DNA of 61,059 bases from the NCBI GenBank assembly GCA_003254885.1, contig QANT01004738.1, positions 1 to 61,059 of the forward strand, written 5' to 3'. The position numbers and the translations under genes were made by a program. Source of the DNA: Purshia tridentata. Taxonomy: Eukaryota; Streptophyta; Magnoliopsida; Rosales; Rosaceae. The notes under the pieces are model-generated. The model was not told the origin of the DNA. It made no database searches and saw only the letters and a list, made by a program, of their open reading frames with translations. Positions 34,896 through 59,634 of the stretch are shown here, piece after piece. The first letter of the stretch is position 1. The number at the start of each line of letters is the position of its first letter.

Positions 34896-36367
34896 ATGGC
34901 ATTGGTAGCTCTTGCTTCCTCTCAGCTTCTTCAGCATCACCACCTCTTCTCTCATGGCTACTTCCCCAAAACCCATTTGCAGAAAACTACAATTCATAGA
35001 CACAACCTCAGTAAACTAGGATCTACCTCTCTTACCAGGATGTCCATTTCATCAAATCCTCACACAATTAACGGGTATGCCTTTTATTTTCTTGCTCATG
35101 AGGCTGCTGGTTTCAATCTTATTGTTGTTTAGTACAAATACAGACTGTGAATTGACAATTGTTTGTTATCAGAATTTGTTCTGCAATAGATAATCTTGTA
35201 CTGCCGTTTTTCTTCAGGCTATTTGATTCGTACCCATCACCATAGAAATGGTTAAATTTGTATGTATCAGTGTTTGTCTCAGTATTCATTGTATTAGATG
35301 GAAAAATACGTACATATCATCCATGAATTTAGAATGCAAATTTAGAAAGCACTGCAATCCTTATTCATAATTTGTGAACATTTCGTTTTCGTTTTCTTTT
35401 TCTTCGTCTAGCTGTTTTAGGGAATAAGGGTCCCGAAGACTTGACTTATTTGCATCTTTAGATAAGGCGATAAGTTGATATTTGAATGAATTAGTTTGAA
35501 TTCCAGTCTTAAGAAACCAAATTTTTGTGACAATGGCTCTGTTTGTATGAATTTCATGGTTTATCAAAATTCCTCCCTTAAAAAAAACCAATAATTAAAA
35601 GGAACTTCTTTTTACTCTTTTGGCGGTCATTGTCAAATTCTTAACCAAGCAGGCTGCATCAACCTTTTCAGGGTGCCTCATAGACATTGGTGGATGTATT
35701 GATGTCACAGAGTAATCTATCCCTCCCTTGGCAAAAATGAGTCCTGACAATCAACTTTAGTGGATTGTGCTCTTTCAGACTTTGAATTGGGACCAAGGCA
35801 ATCTTGATCTCAAATTTTTTGCATAATGATGACTTAGAAATTGTCGTCTGGTTATCCAGCTATACTTTGCCAAATTACACAAAAGCAACAATAACAGTTG
35901 CGTATGCAGTATATCTGAGAATAGAAAAAAGTTTCAGTGGAACAAAATATCAAAAGGTCATTATGATCTTTGTTACCACTGTGATGATTTTCTCCATCCT
36001 TGTTTTATCCTTGTGCTTGGATTTTTGTCCAATGTCAACACAATGGACAAGAAAGCTCATGACTACTTTATTGAGCAGTTTAAAAATTTTTGCGTGTAAC
36101 ATATCTTCACAGAAAGTCCTAACAATTGTGCTCCATCAGGCCCGCCAACCATTAGTCCTGTAACAACATCTTGTTTTGTTTTTCTTTATATTTTCATTTT
36201 TTGTTCTTCTATTGCTGGCCTTAATCACCTCCCATTATCTGATGTCAGAAAATTTTCTCTAGCTGTTCTCGATCCTCTTGAAGCAATTCTATTTGATATT
36301 GATGGAACATTGTGTGATTCAGATCCCCTCCATTATTATGCTTTTCGTGAACTGCTTCAAGAAGTAG

Positions 36368-36410
<43 letters not shown>

Positions 36411-37468
36411 AGCATCTTCTAAGACTCACACATTGGTGTACCACAGGTAGGTTTTAATGGTGGGGTTCCTATCACTGAGGAATTCTTCGTTCAGAATATA
36501 AGTGGAATGCATAATGAGGATCTTTGTGGTATCCTCTTACCTGAGTGGGATCTTGAAAGAGCAAGAAAATTTTTCAACGACAAGGAAGACGTGTTCCGAA
36601 GGTAACTTCAAGAAACTGTCAGGAAACTGTATACTTGATTTCATATATGTTGGTTTTACATCATGCTTTGGTATAACTATGCAGAGAAGAGTTGTACTTC
36701 TGTCATGAACGGAAGGAGTTTTAGCTAAAATGATACTAACTACTATCTGCCTAGATTAATAGGGGGTTCTCTTTCTTACTTAGTTTTGGAATTTCCATTT
36801 GTCTTTTATATACTCAATTTTAAGTGTTCAAGTTTTGCTTCTATGCAGAGATTTCATCTCTCGCTAAACAAATTTTTCATCCATTTTATTTTCTCTTTTC
36901 CAAGGAGACCCATCCTGAACCTGATTTACTGAGTGATATGTGCAGATTGGCATCTGAAAAATTAGAGCCTGTTAAGGGTCTAAATGAGTTGTGCAAATGG
37001 ATTGAAAATCAAGGCTTGAAACGGGCTGCAGTAACAAATGCTCCAAGACCAAATGGCGAGCTATTGATATCAACATTGGACCTCTTGAATTTCTTTGAAA
37101 TTCTTGTTATTGGAAATGAATGTGATCGAGTAAAACCATTTCCTGACCCTTACTTGCAAGCTCTCCAAGCACTTGAAGTGTCACACAAGCATGCTTTCGT
37201 CTTTGAGGTTTGGCTCTCAGAACTGTATGCTTTTGCTTTACGAACAATATTTTTGACTAAAATTTCGATATACCTTGTGTTTTTGCTTGTTAAGGACTCG
37301 GTTTCAGGAGTAAAAGCTGGAGTAGCAGCTGGAATGCCAGTAGTGGGTGTAGGCAGAAGGAACCCTGAAACATTGTTGCTAGATGCTGGAGCCTCCTTCG
37401 TTATTAAAGATTTTTGTGACCCAAAATTGTGGGAAGCACTGAAAGAATTGGAGAGGAAGGCAAAGTAA
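34896..37468 (+). CDS. SGPP: HAD sugar phosphatase, SGPP type, 5 exons, 294 aa
   Basis: Joined exons: 34896-35074, 36249-36363, 36447-36601, 36946-37207, 37295-37468 (885 nt). The HAD motifs are complete. Motif I is FDIDGT, with nucleophile Asp76 and acid/base Asp78. Motif II is VTNA with Thr180, motif III is Lys213 in RVKPFPDPY, and motif IV FEDS has Glu237 and Asp238. A small helical cap lies between motifs I and II. The body matches the Arabidopsis sugar-phosphate phosphatase SGPP along its length (LEAILFDIDGTLCDSDP, GLKRAAVTNAP, GVKAGVAAGMPV), so it likely dephosphorylates sugar phosphates and related metabolites. The extra N-terminus of about 60 residues is Ser/His/Thr-rich, basic and almost free of acids, like a plastid transit peptide. 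Met49 offers a second start close to the usual SGPP start. Intron 1 is 1.17 kb. Intron 4 (87 nt) splits motif IV and stays open if retained. Confidence 0.9.
36369..36403. repeat. (CT)n microsatellite in SGPP intron 2
   Basis: A pure CT run of about 17 units starts a few bases after the donor of the 83-nt intron 2. It fills a large part of the intron and may vary in length between individuals. Confidence 0.9.
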
Positions 37469-38302
37469 GTTGAGTAACAACAGCAGCTACAACTTGAAAT
37501 GAGAATAACCTATAATAGTAATATAATAATACAGGAGCTAAAGCTGTTAACTAAAGTGATGTGGTATCCACATTCCACAGCAGGTTTCTAGTTCAATGTT
37601 ATACTTCTGTTCTTGTATAGTATTCAGGCATTTAAATTATTATTCTTTGATGGCTCATCAATAAAAGCTTATTGTTTCTCAAAAGAACCATTTTGAAATT
37701 CAGGTGAAGACATTTTCATGTTTGGATTAATGAACTTTTATGGTGTGATCAATTTTTGGGTATTTCAAAGATTCCAGAAGCACAACTGCACAAGGATGTA
37801 AATTATCGTCTCTTTTTAATTGCACACTCGTAAGGAAAATTCAAAGTCTCTTGGCTCTATGCATGAGTCAATGCAAAAGTAGATTGAATAGAAAAATTCT
37901 GGTAAATTATTTAAATTAGTATTTAGGTTAGGAGCGTTTTAAATTAAAAATTAGGCTTAGAAAATATCTCTGGTTAAATCAAAAGAAATTACAATAATAA
38001 GTAAGCAATGGTTGCAGCTTTTTGCGAGTGTAAATGTGGAAAAAGGAATTACCTAAAAGAAGTTAGCAAAAAATAATACAAAATAATTGGATTCAAATAA
38101 ACCCATTCTTAAAAAAATTAAAAGCAACATTAATCAATTAAATACAAAAGAAAAAAACTCTATTACACTGTTTACACATAACCATACAGATCTTTGTTCA
38201 GCCAAGCCCATAACCATAAACATCCAAGTATCCAAATAATGTCGTGAGATTTCATTTGGTTAAGTGGTATTTGATTTAGTTTACTGAAAAGTTCCACCCG
38301 TC
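37469..38302. other. convergent 3' intergenic region
   Basis: Holds the 3' ends of the plus-strand SGPP gene and the minus-strand DRP1E gene. AT-rich, with no further gene seen. Confidence 0.5.
37660..37666 (+). terminator. candidate polyadenylation signal of SGPP
   Basis: AATAAAA about 190 bases after the TAA stop at 37466-37468, followed by a T-rich stretch. Confidence 0.5.
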
Positions 38303-41102
38303 TCAGCGAGCCCAGGAAACAGAATCAATCTCATCCCTAGCTGCCTTGTATAGTTCAAGCCTTTTAGCACACTGTTGCCTCCTCTCCATCAATGCTGGGT
38401 CTTCATCAAGCAGCTGGCCAAGCTGCTTACCCTGAAACCACAAGCCAAAGCAACTATTAACCATAACCAGAAGGGCAACATAGCTATACCAGTCTAAACC
38501 AATCAAACATAGGCATCTCAACAATACAGTTGACAAGCTATAGTTGAAAAAGTACCTCTCTCTTCCCTATTTGTATATAGAAGTGATTTAGCAACGACAT
38601 TTTGGCCTCCCTGACTTGACAATGAACGACAGCCTTCGGAATTGTGTTCCTTAGTGTCTCAGACACCATTCCCACATAAGAGGATACGTTTGACCCTATC
38701 CTCCGAAAGTGGCCTTCTGAGTACCGGTCCACAGCAACTGCGGTAGGGGTATTGTTGGTGGCTGGGTTTCCTCCTTTTCCCATCTCCACCTCCTGGGGAA
38801 GTCTTCGAAAGAAATCCACAGTCAAATATGAAGATTCCATGTCCACTAATCGAACAGCTGTCTTCTTACTATCTTCACGGAACCTTTCCAAGGCTTCATT
38901 AGCAGCCCCGGCTATTTCAGCTTGCAGAGTCGGAAAGCGCTTCAATTCCTTTAGTCACAAACATCAAAATCCATCCTCTTTCTCATTGAAAGAACACTTG
39001 TAAAGCTGTATAACTATCAAAAAAATTCCCTTTACCTGAGTTTCTGCCAATGACTTCCTCACAAGTTCTTTCAAGACAAAGTGGACCTACAGAATGGACT
39101 TTTGGTCAGTCAAAGATGCAAAAATTTATCAAACGTCCTTGAGAACTAGATAAATTTCAAAATACATTTGTGACAAAACCTGACTACTGCAGAATGCAGA
39201 AAACAGGATAACTTACAGCATCTACAGAAGCTTCAGCTGGTCCTCTAAAATAATTCAGTGATCCCTCAATTAGGCGGCGGTAACCTTGCTCCGGGGCAAT
39301 CAAGTGCGGCTGATAACCATCGGCCTCTGAAACCACTTTCCTTACATTCTGCATAGAAAGATGTCGATCAAATGGAAGCTTCCTCAAAGCAGCAGGCAGC
39401 TGGTTGTCAAAGACACCATAAATCCGATCACCTCCAGGCCGCCTAAGATGGCAAAATGAATCACAAAGATATCATCAGACTGTAGCATTGTAGGCATTTT
39501 TGGTCAAAAGAAACCAGCCAATTCAGTTGTGGATAATGAACCTTTAACAATCAATTTTCTGATTGATGAATAAAAGAAACAATGAATGCACATTGTGTCC
39601 ATCTAATAAGACAAATTTTTACCATTAGCATGTCCCTGTGAAGCAGCATATTATGCAGTTTGTATACTAAGTAACACTATTCAGCTAGCAACCAAGAATA
39701 TCCCTCAAAACTAGCTGGGTTCCAGCAGGGAAGGAATGTGTAAAAAACTGTCAAAACCAATCCAAAGCCATTAATCTAGGTATCCAAGTACTAACTAACT
39801 ACTTACAAATTGTCAAACCCTGGCTGTCCAAAATTCTGTACCAGCCAAATCAGTTATTATTAACAAAGCATACCACATTAGATTTAGATCAGCAGCATTG
39901 AGTTGTCCAGCATACTAGATTACATTTAGGTCACCCGCATATATGCATGACTCACATCTCAAGTGACTCCAGAAGTCGTTACTTATGCTAGGAATATTGA
40001 GAAGTAAAAAGACAATGAATAAGTCAACATACTAACATGATAAATCAAAAGCATTTCATGGTATAAAATCAACTCAACAGTACATGATTTATAAATGCTC
40101 CAACCAATAACCAACTAAGACTGAAAAATGGTAAGATTTTAGATCCATAAAAATTTTCCATCTGAAAAATTAAATTTGTTTTACATTGATGAGCCGATAT
40201 AGAAAATTTATTAGTAAATCTTACCCTCCATCTAGATGCTCCTTGAAAATCCGGTCAAATGCACGACAAAGTTCCAGGATTGTGTATAATTGAGCCTAAA
40301 ATACAAACTCTTGGTTACAAAGTTATGATTTCCCAAAGATCATCTAATTTATGGTCAGGTGTAGAGGATAAAGACAACTCACCCCAGCATCAACGGCAAT
40401 AGGCCTACCAAGATAGTCCATCTCCGATTCAAGTTCATCAATGCTTTTGTTAATCAAAGATGTGATACTTGGTATACGAGACCTAATTACAGTCTCCAAG
40501 TGCTATAAACAAGATGAAACCATCAAAATGATACCCTATTTCAAGGAACAATGAATTTTCAATTGCAACAAAGATACTCATTTCATACCTTTGATAGAAG
40601 TTTTGCAAGATACTCTGAACCCATTCTATTAGCTAAGTGACCATAGTCAGGACTGGTTGCAAAGTACTCACGCTCCTTGCGCCTCGCAACAATCATGTCA
40701 ACATTTTTATTAATATCTGCTTGGGAACGGTTCACAATTCCAACCCAAGGATTTTGCAAGCGATAAGATCTTCCTTCAATAACCTTTGGGGACAAACATG
40801 TAAGCGAGATTAAAAATAACATTTTAAACTATTTCCTTGTTTAAGACAAAAAGCTTTATTAAAAACCATGAGTGCAAAGGGCATTGAGCATACAAAAATG
40901 TAAAGAAAACCAAACTAGAGTTTTAAGGATCACTTCCATTAAAAACCACTACATGGCTTCAATATGATTGAAAACTTCTGTAGTTTGAATGCAAATGCAA
41001 CTTGCTAAAATGGTAAAACCCTTATCACAAAAATTTGGGAAGTTTTTATGCAATTGAATACAAAGACCGAAAAAACCATTTACATAAGAGTGTGCTCTAT
41101 GA

Positions 41103-41133
<31 letters not shown>

Positions 41134-44100
41134 TCGATCATACATCCAATGCATTAGTTCCTTTATCCATCAAATCAAGCTTTGTCAACACCCCAAATGT
41201 CCGTTCACCTGTGCAAGTTAAAAACAGAATTGCGTGAGAAGAGAAAAACATATAGACCAATTCAAAAAGGAGAGAAATGGATACAATCATATAGTAAAAA
41301 TTGCATACCCCCCGGATCCACTTCCCTAGCAAGTTTGATAGCATCAGATGTAGCAATATCTTGGTTGGCTGGAGATATTGCTAGTATGATGCTATTAGGC
41401 TACAATAAGCACAAATTCATCAATTAAAGCACAACTGATGTTCATCATAGGAAAAAAAAATTATTAATCATCTAATGGCAGGAGAGAAAATACTAATGGC
41501 ACCGAAAAGAAAAAACTATTTGCACAAAGTAACTAAAGGCAGTGACAGATAGATAATATTAAAGCCTTGACTTGACGAAAGACAATAAGATAGAGAATAG
41601 AAATTATGTCATGATAAGCCATCTTAATGTCACATCATATTTTTCCCTTTCAAAAAGTAATCGATGAATTAAGAATATGTACTAACTACACTGAAAGCGA
41701 AATGAAAAGTTAACATTGATTGAATTAAGGCAAAATGATAAATGAAGGTCACAACGAGTACAGCATTGCACAAGGCAATTTGGAAGTGAAATAAAGGAAC
41801 AAGATTCAATTACTTGCTCTACCAAATCTAATCCCAAACAGAAAGAATTAAGTTGTGTAATCAACGATAATTACAAAATATTTCAATCATCCGATTTGAC
41901 ATCAAGATTGGTGTGCATTTGCCAATAAGTCGGTGATTCCATAACTCCCATGAATGTGCATGCCTCTATGTATGTGTTTGTGTGTGTTTAAAACTTCACA
42001 ATGATTGATTACCTTCTCAACATAAGATCGAACCATGTTTTCAATATCTTCGACAATACTTTCAGGCTGGCCCTCTGCAAAGAATAACTGTCAGTGTTGA
42101 TGACTGACATATAAAATCACATCATGCAAAAAAGTAAGTTCAATATATAATTAGCAGTGGAAATAAAACATACCAACAGCAACTTTTGTCAAACCAGGTA
42201 AATCAACGAGGGTTAAGTTGACAACTGCCAAATGAAGAAGATCAAGAATTAGAGTACGGATAACAACTACAAAAAATGATAATGTAAAATGAAACTTCAA
42301 TATTCCTCTCTTGATTGTGCCATAAAAGAGCACACAGACGAACCTGAAAAAATGAAATATTAATGGGAGAGGGGGAAAAATTAAATAACTAATAACTAAA
42401 AGTTATCCAAAACTAGATCACTTAATATGCCAAGATCAAAGCGAAGAATTAACAAATATACGTTCATCTGACTTAAAAAATACAATATTTAAGAATGCTA
42501 AAGCCTCAAAACTAGACAAATGAATATCTTGTTTTTATTATGGTCTAAGGGTGTATATCTGAAATAATCATCTGAGCAAACTACAATGACCTATTATTGC
42601 TAGGAACCACAACTAAGCATAAGCACAAGGATGGCAATCGCAGTATAGTTTTAACCTGCAAGAACTTACACACACACACACACAAAACAGTTTTAATAAA
42701 TGCTGGAAGGCTTTAAAAATTTTACAGATTGTTGCTTGGATGACAAGGGTTCCAGGGAGCTGATTATTCAAAATTTAAAGAGTAAATAAACAAGATAATA
42801 GTAACACACCATTCGGGGAGTAGATACTGAGATGGATAGGAACGGGGGATATCATTTTTGACTTTCCTGTTATTCTATCAGTTTCATCCTGAATTTCCTT
42901 TCGAACCATGGCTGCAGAAAGACGGCAATAAATCAGTTTGGGCTAACATTATCTTGCAACAAATCAATATCTCACGAAAAATGTTGCAACTGTCAGTAAA
43001 TTTCCATATCAGGAGCATGTGACATTGGTTACTATTCAAGAACGAAAAGTAATGATAAAGCTCCTAGATTAACGAACTGAAAGATGAATTCAAATTCTCA
43101 GTTAAAAAAATTTCAAAATGTAAGTGTAATGTGAAGCTATTTCCCCCATATTATCAAATTCACAGGTTGCTTGGTTGCTTTAACTCTAAACTGTATACTC
43201 ACTGAGTAGACCTCAAATTTTCAGCTCTAATATAATTAAGGTGATCAACTGGAGAACTAATTTTCAAAAAGAAAAAAAATAACTGGAGAACTATTTTGAC
43301 CTGAACTATTACTTGCATATCATAAAGGTAATGTCACTAACTGTGATCAAAACTTATGAACATAACAAGAAAGTCACTTTCGTTTAATGATGTGAAGAAG
43401 AACACACAGTTATTTAGATCGAATCTATCATTTACCAGCTAAAATACACGTACATTTTTTAAGGAAACATATAAGGTAGGTAATTTACAAACCAAAGTCA
43501 GTGAATCTTCTCTTGGGTATGTGAAGGAACTCGGCGTAATCCTGGTTTCCTTCGTCTGTCTTGTGAAGCTGCAAGACCAAAGGCCGCCTCGTCACAATCC
43601 CTGCAATTATATGAAAAACAATACCACCATGAAAAATCGAATACCATGAAAGAAAAAAGCAACACTCTGAGTAAATTCAAAGTTATGAATTAACCTGATC
43701 CTCTGGGAAGAAAGTCACGCCCAACAATGCTCTCCAGAACCGAAGACTTCCCCGAACTCTGTTCTCATTCCGAAAATTACCCACAAGTTCAAAAAGAAAA
43801 AAGGGCAAAAAAATCAGTTTCACTTTGCCTCTTAAACAAAAATCCATGCTTTTCTCTCCAACAGCAAAATTACTCTTTTTGTCTCTATTTAAAATAGACA
43901 AAAAAAAAAACTGAACTTTCTCTTTCTAAAACCCTCATCTTCATCACCAAAAAAGTCTCATCCTTTCTCATTTCTTCAGACCAAATACTGAATCAAATTC
44001 ACATAAATCGGGATTGAAACAGTTAAAGGCGGCGAATTCAGGATGGGAAACGCACCTGGCCACCGACAACAGCAACAGAGGGCAGAGCTTCCCACAAGGA

Positions 44101-44196
44101 AGAGAAAGTATTATCAGCACCTCCATAGTCACCGAGCACAGTACACGCTCTCTGTATCCGATTCACCAACCCGATCAAGCTCTCCATCGTCGTCAT
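38303..44196 (-). CDS. DRP1E: dynamin-related protein DRP1E type, 15 exons, 622 aa
   Basis: Joined exons: 44056-44196, 43695-43758, 43493-43600, 42810-42911, 42174-42224, 42013-42074, 41309-41399, 41144-41208, 40589-40783, 40383-40502, 40225-40295, 39217-39442, 39036-39086, 38556-38948, 38303-38431 (1869 nt). The order is that of plant DRP1: GTPase domain with GGQSSGKSS (45-53), DLPG (146-149) and TKLD (215-218), then the middle/stalk region (about 300-430) and a C-terminal GTPase effector domain (about 520-622). There is no PH or Pro-rich domain, as usual for DRP1. Subgroup E is favoured over A and C by the start [17 protein letters not shown], by [18 protein letters not shown] and by the length (DRP1E is about 624 aa). 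DRP1 proteins assemble on membranes and use GTP hydrolysis for fission in cell-plate formation and endocytosis. The P-loop is split by intron 1 between Gln47 and Ser48. Confidence 0.95.
41107..41134. repeat. (AG)n microsatellite beside DRP1E exon 8
   Basis: An AG run of about 13 units ending about 10 bases before the exon edge at 41144, just inside the donor side of intron 8. Confidence 0.85.
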
Positions 44197-46884
44197 CTCA
44201 GCTCTCTCTCTCTTTAGCTCTCCGATTCAAAACCCTAACTTCACTTCTCCGTTAAGAAAACAAAGAAGAAGAAAGAAGAAGAAAGAAAACAAACAAGGAA
44301 GCAGCAGCAGAGCTCGACTTGGAACAAACGCGATATAATTGTCTACGGTCAAATATCGGTTCGTTCTCTTCTTTTCTTTCTACGAGTTTCGGACAAGCGT
44401 CAAAAAACGCGGGGTTAATGATATAATGCGCCGCGTGCGCACCGTTGGAATTATAGAGGAGGCGGTAGGGTCCAGAGGGGTCCGGTCGCTCACGCTGGGC
44501 TCAGCGACAGCGTTTAAAATTTGAAATTTGAAATTTCTTCGGGGATATGTCAGTGGGTCCCAGTTGGTCCAAAATTGGAATCTTAGGTGTGTTTGGCGGC
44601 TCGGGTAGCTGATCAGGGATTCATGGGCCGGCTTTTTTTTTTTTTTGGATTTAAGTAAAATATACTATTTGTGGAAATTAACAATTTTAACATAGCAATT
44701 GGGGTGCACTGTGTCGGAAGTTCGGAACATAACAAAACTCACGTTTTAAACATCTACTTATTAAAATCCGAAATAAAAAATCTTTTTAATTAATAAAGAG
44801 TACACCATACAAATTTTAAGACAATTGCTATTGATTGGTGCCAATTTGCTTTTGGTCAATTATGAATATAGCCTAATAGGATGGAGGAAAAAATTAGAAA
44901 AAAGATTCCATATTGGGTGTCAAAGCCATATTTGATACTTAACTGAAATAATAAGTTTGCCGGATGTACTTTTGAAGAAGAGTCATAATGTGGCTTCGAC
45001 ACTTAATGTGAGGTTATTTTCTTAATATTTTTCCACATGAGTTACAGCAAATAATATTCATTTACAAATTTCTTTGTTACATGTTTTTTGTGAAATATTA
45101 ATATATTCATATAACAAACTAATATACACAAGTCTTATTTGATGTATTGGATTGTATTAGATATAATAAATGGCTAAATGTACATGGTATTAAAAAATAT
45201 ATATAGACCGTCTTCTAACTTAAAGAAGAAAATGAATTATTTACAAGAACAAATTTATCATTACTAATCCCACCATTTTCGGAAGGATCGAAAGGAATAA
45301 ATTTCTCATTATGATTAATTTGTCTTTTTCTTATGTTTTTTCTTCAAATTAGAAATTTCTTTTTTTAAATACACATAAATTTAGTTATTATTCTATCTCG
45401 TTTAGTTTTATGCATCAAACAAGGCCATAGTATTTATTCTTGATAATTAGAATTGCAAGAGCATTCAAACACTGTCAAAGGGCATTCGAACACTCCGAGG
45501 CCGCTCCCTGAGGAGAGTGTAAAAAAACAAAAGAACAGAGTGGAGTGGAGTGGAGGGGAAGGTGGGTAGGCTGCCATAAAGAGGGGTGGGATAGGCTGCT
45601 ACGTCATGTGGGAGCTTAAGTTTTTTTTAATTTTTTATTTGAGCATAAATTGTGAAATTTCAAATAACATTTAAAGAACAAGAAACAAAGCAGCCATTAT
45701 CTTGTCTTCCATAGAAATCCATATGTGGGGTGCCATTAATTAACTTTTGTATCACCACAAATCATCATAAATCATAACTGCTGAAAGAGTATGGAGGTCG
45801 ATTAGAAACCCATCGCGTACACAAGTACTTTGTATCTAACTTTAAATATCTCAACCGAGGTGGGCATTTGTCATTTATTCATCTATGGGCTCACTCTACG
45901 CCTTATTTATTTAAAGTAAGTAAGAAATTGACATGTTTTGCTATATTAATTGGGATCAATAAGTTGGAATCAATAGGTTGGGATATAACATATAAGGTGA
46001 GGAAAATAGGAATAGAGTGTGGGAATGTCACCACTCATAGGATGGCTCTCCACAAATTGATATGACAGTGCAGTTTTTCCAAGTTTTGATAGGAAACAAG
46101 ACGAGAAAAGTTAATACATTAGAACGGCTACAGCTACACAGCCTAAACCACACGACCAAATACACAGCCTACACCACACCATCTTAGATAGCAACTACTT
46201 TGAATTGGGAAATGCTGGCAAGCAGTCATCATTAAACAAGATCAAGATGACAGAGAATGAGAGTTATTGACATCCAATCTTTGAAGCTGTTATAATTCAT
46301 AGTTTCATACTAGACTTCTCTTGTTACTTGTGGGTGGATGAGAAATTAATATTAATATTTCAATACACACAAGTACAAGAAAAAAACAAATTCATGTACT
46401 CCAACATTTGATTGTTATTGTTACTAAATGACAATTGCACACTCAATGTAAAACTGGATCACCAGTGGTAACTGCTCATTGAAAATACAGCTTCACCAGT
46501 GAGGAGAAAACAGGTTCTACTAGTAACAGGCTGTCTTCCAAACAAAGACTTCGTAGTTCATTAAGAAATAATGTTGCAGATTGGATTTATATCAATTTTT
46601 TCTGTTTTTCTTTTTCTTTTCCCTTATCCTAAGTATAGTCTGCCTTGAAAAAGCAGAAAACCATTTGCAGATCATAAGAACTTATTTTGAACAATGATGA
46701 CACCAAGACTCATTTACTTCTTATGACCACGAATGCAAGTGTAGAACTGCTGTAACTTAAAATCACATGAACAAGACACAAGGCATAGAAGCTGTAAATG
46801 GGATCATAAAATTTCACCATTGTAATATATGAACATGGTTATTGTGTTGATTTTCATATGTATCCACTACAAGAGTCTGATTGC
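44197..46884. other. intergenic region between DRP1E and NAD-ME1
   Basis: Next to the DRP1E start lie a GAA/AAG-rich leader (44260-44300) and a GC-richer promoter zone with GCGCCGCGTGCGCACC near 44428. Further on there is a full-length MITE at 45131 and a weak inverted repeat at 44914-45006 (GTGTCAAAGCCATATTTGA against GTGTCGAAGCCACATTATGA). No gene is seen. Confidence 0.5.
45131..45426 (-). mobile_element. MITE of the GGCCTYGTTTG family, about 296 bp
   Basis: Read on the minus strand it starts GGCCTTGTTTGATGCATA and contains AATTTATGTGTATTTAAA, GAAATTTCTAATTTGAA, AATGGTGGGATTAG and TTTAAGTTAGAA in the same order as the element at 59337. It ends in CAATACATCAAATAAGAC, a mutated terminal inverted repeat. 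The target duplication is no longer certain. Confidence 0.7.
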
Positions 46885-46890
46885 TTTATT
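46885..46890 (-). terminator. candidate polyadenylation signal of NAD-ME1
   Basis: AATAAA on the minus strand, about 165 bases after the TGA stop at 47056. Confidence 0.4.
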
Positions 46891-47055
46891 TTATGGTATA
46901 AATTAGAGATGTATGCCACAAAGAACTAAAATACAATATAGAAAGTTCTAAGATACATACTCAGCAATGAAGAGCAGCATGACAAAACGGATAATTTTGG
47001 CCAAAAGAATTGATACATACAACAATGCTATCATTGTGTTCTCGTTTGTAGGTGA

Positions 47056-58815
<11,760 letters not shown>

Positions 58816-59336
58816 TGTTATGTCTTGGAGTGGTGAAAGTGAGACTGAGGAAGGACTAAAGTGAGAAAGAGAGCTAATAATGGAGTTTTGGGATGCTATG
58901 GCCTATAGGTAGTGGAGAGTGAGTGACCTTGTGGTTGTTTTTGGTTTACCTTTTGCTTTGTTTGGTAATTCGGTTGCTCGTAAAGTTTGTGAGAAAGGGA
59001 CTCGTGAAAATAAAACCAAAGCCAGCCCCTTGTAAACGCTTGCCAGTTGCCACCACCCACACTCGCAAAAGACTGGGAAGTGGGAATGGCCTATTTTCTG
59101 AGTCAAACCACTCGTGCTGGCCCCCGTCTTTAATACGCGGTAACGCGGGGTACGAATATGTTTTTTTTTTTTTTTTTTTCCAAATAAACCCTTTATTAAA
59201 AAAGAAAACAAACCTTTCTTCTAGTAAAAAAAAAACTTTGGGTGTCACTATTTAAACCCAAGTTTTTTATTAGTAGCCCCAACACACTCTTTACATCTAT
59301 CTTCATTTAAAAAATTTATAAACTTAGGCCTCGTTT
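58816..59336. other. NAD-ME1 upstream region
   Basis: Contains the 5' leader and promoter of the minus-strand NAD-ME1 gene. A T-run lies at 59161-59179. No other gene is supported. Confidence 0.5.
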
Positions 59337-59631
59337 GGTGTCTAGGATTAGATTATAAAGGATAAGTAGCAAATTTATGTGTATTTGAAGAAGAAATTTC
59401 TAAGTTGAAAAAAGAAGATGGGAATAAAATAGATAAATTATGAAAAAAACTTATCATTTCCAATCCCCTCAAAATGGTGGGGATTAGCAAAAATAACATT
59501 TTCCTTGTAGCTAAGTCATATTATTTCCCTCTTCTTCCTTTAAGTTAGAAAAACACTCTATCTTTTTCCTTAAATAGACATGAATTTACCATTTATCCTT
59601 TCTAATCCAATCCTAGACACCAAACGAGGCC
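59337..59631 (+). mobile_element. MITE of the GGCCTYGTTTG family, 295 bp, TTA target duplication
   Basis: The left end is GGCCTCGTTTGGTGTCTAGG and the right end is its near-perfect reverse complement. TTA flanks both sides (59334-59336 and 59632-59634). The three-base TTA duplication and the GGCC terminus point to the PIF/Harbinger (Tourist) group. It is the best-kept of three copies in the window and has no coding capacity. Confidence 0.88.
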
Positions 59632-59634
59632 TTA

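Noticed and set aside
36824..37468. 214-codon frame as the SGPP coding region
   Set aside because: It combines intron 3 read-through, exon 4, retained intron 4 and exon 5. The spliced model keeps the HAD motifs intact.
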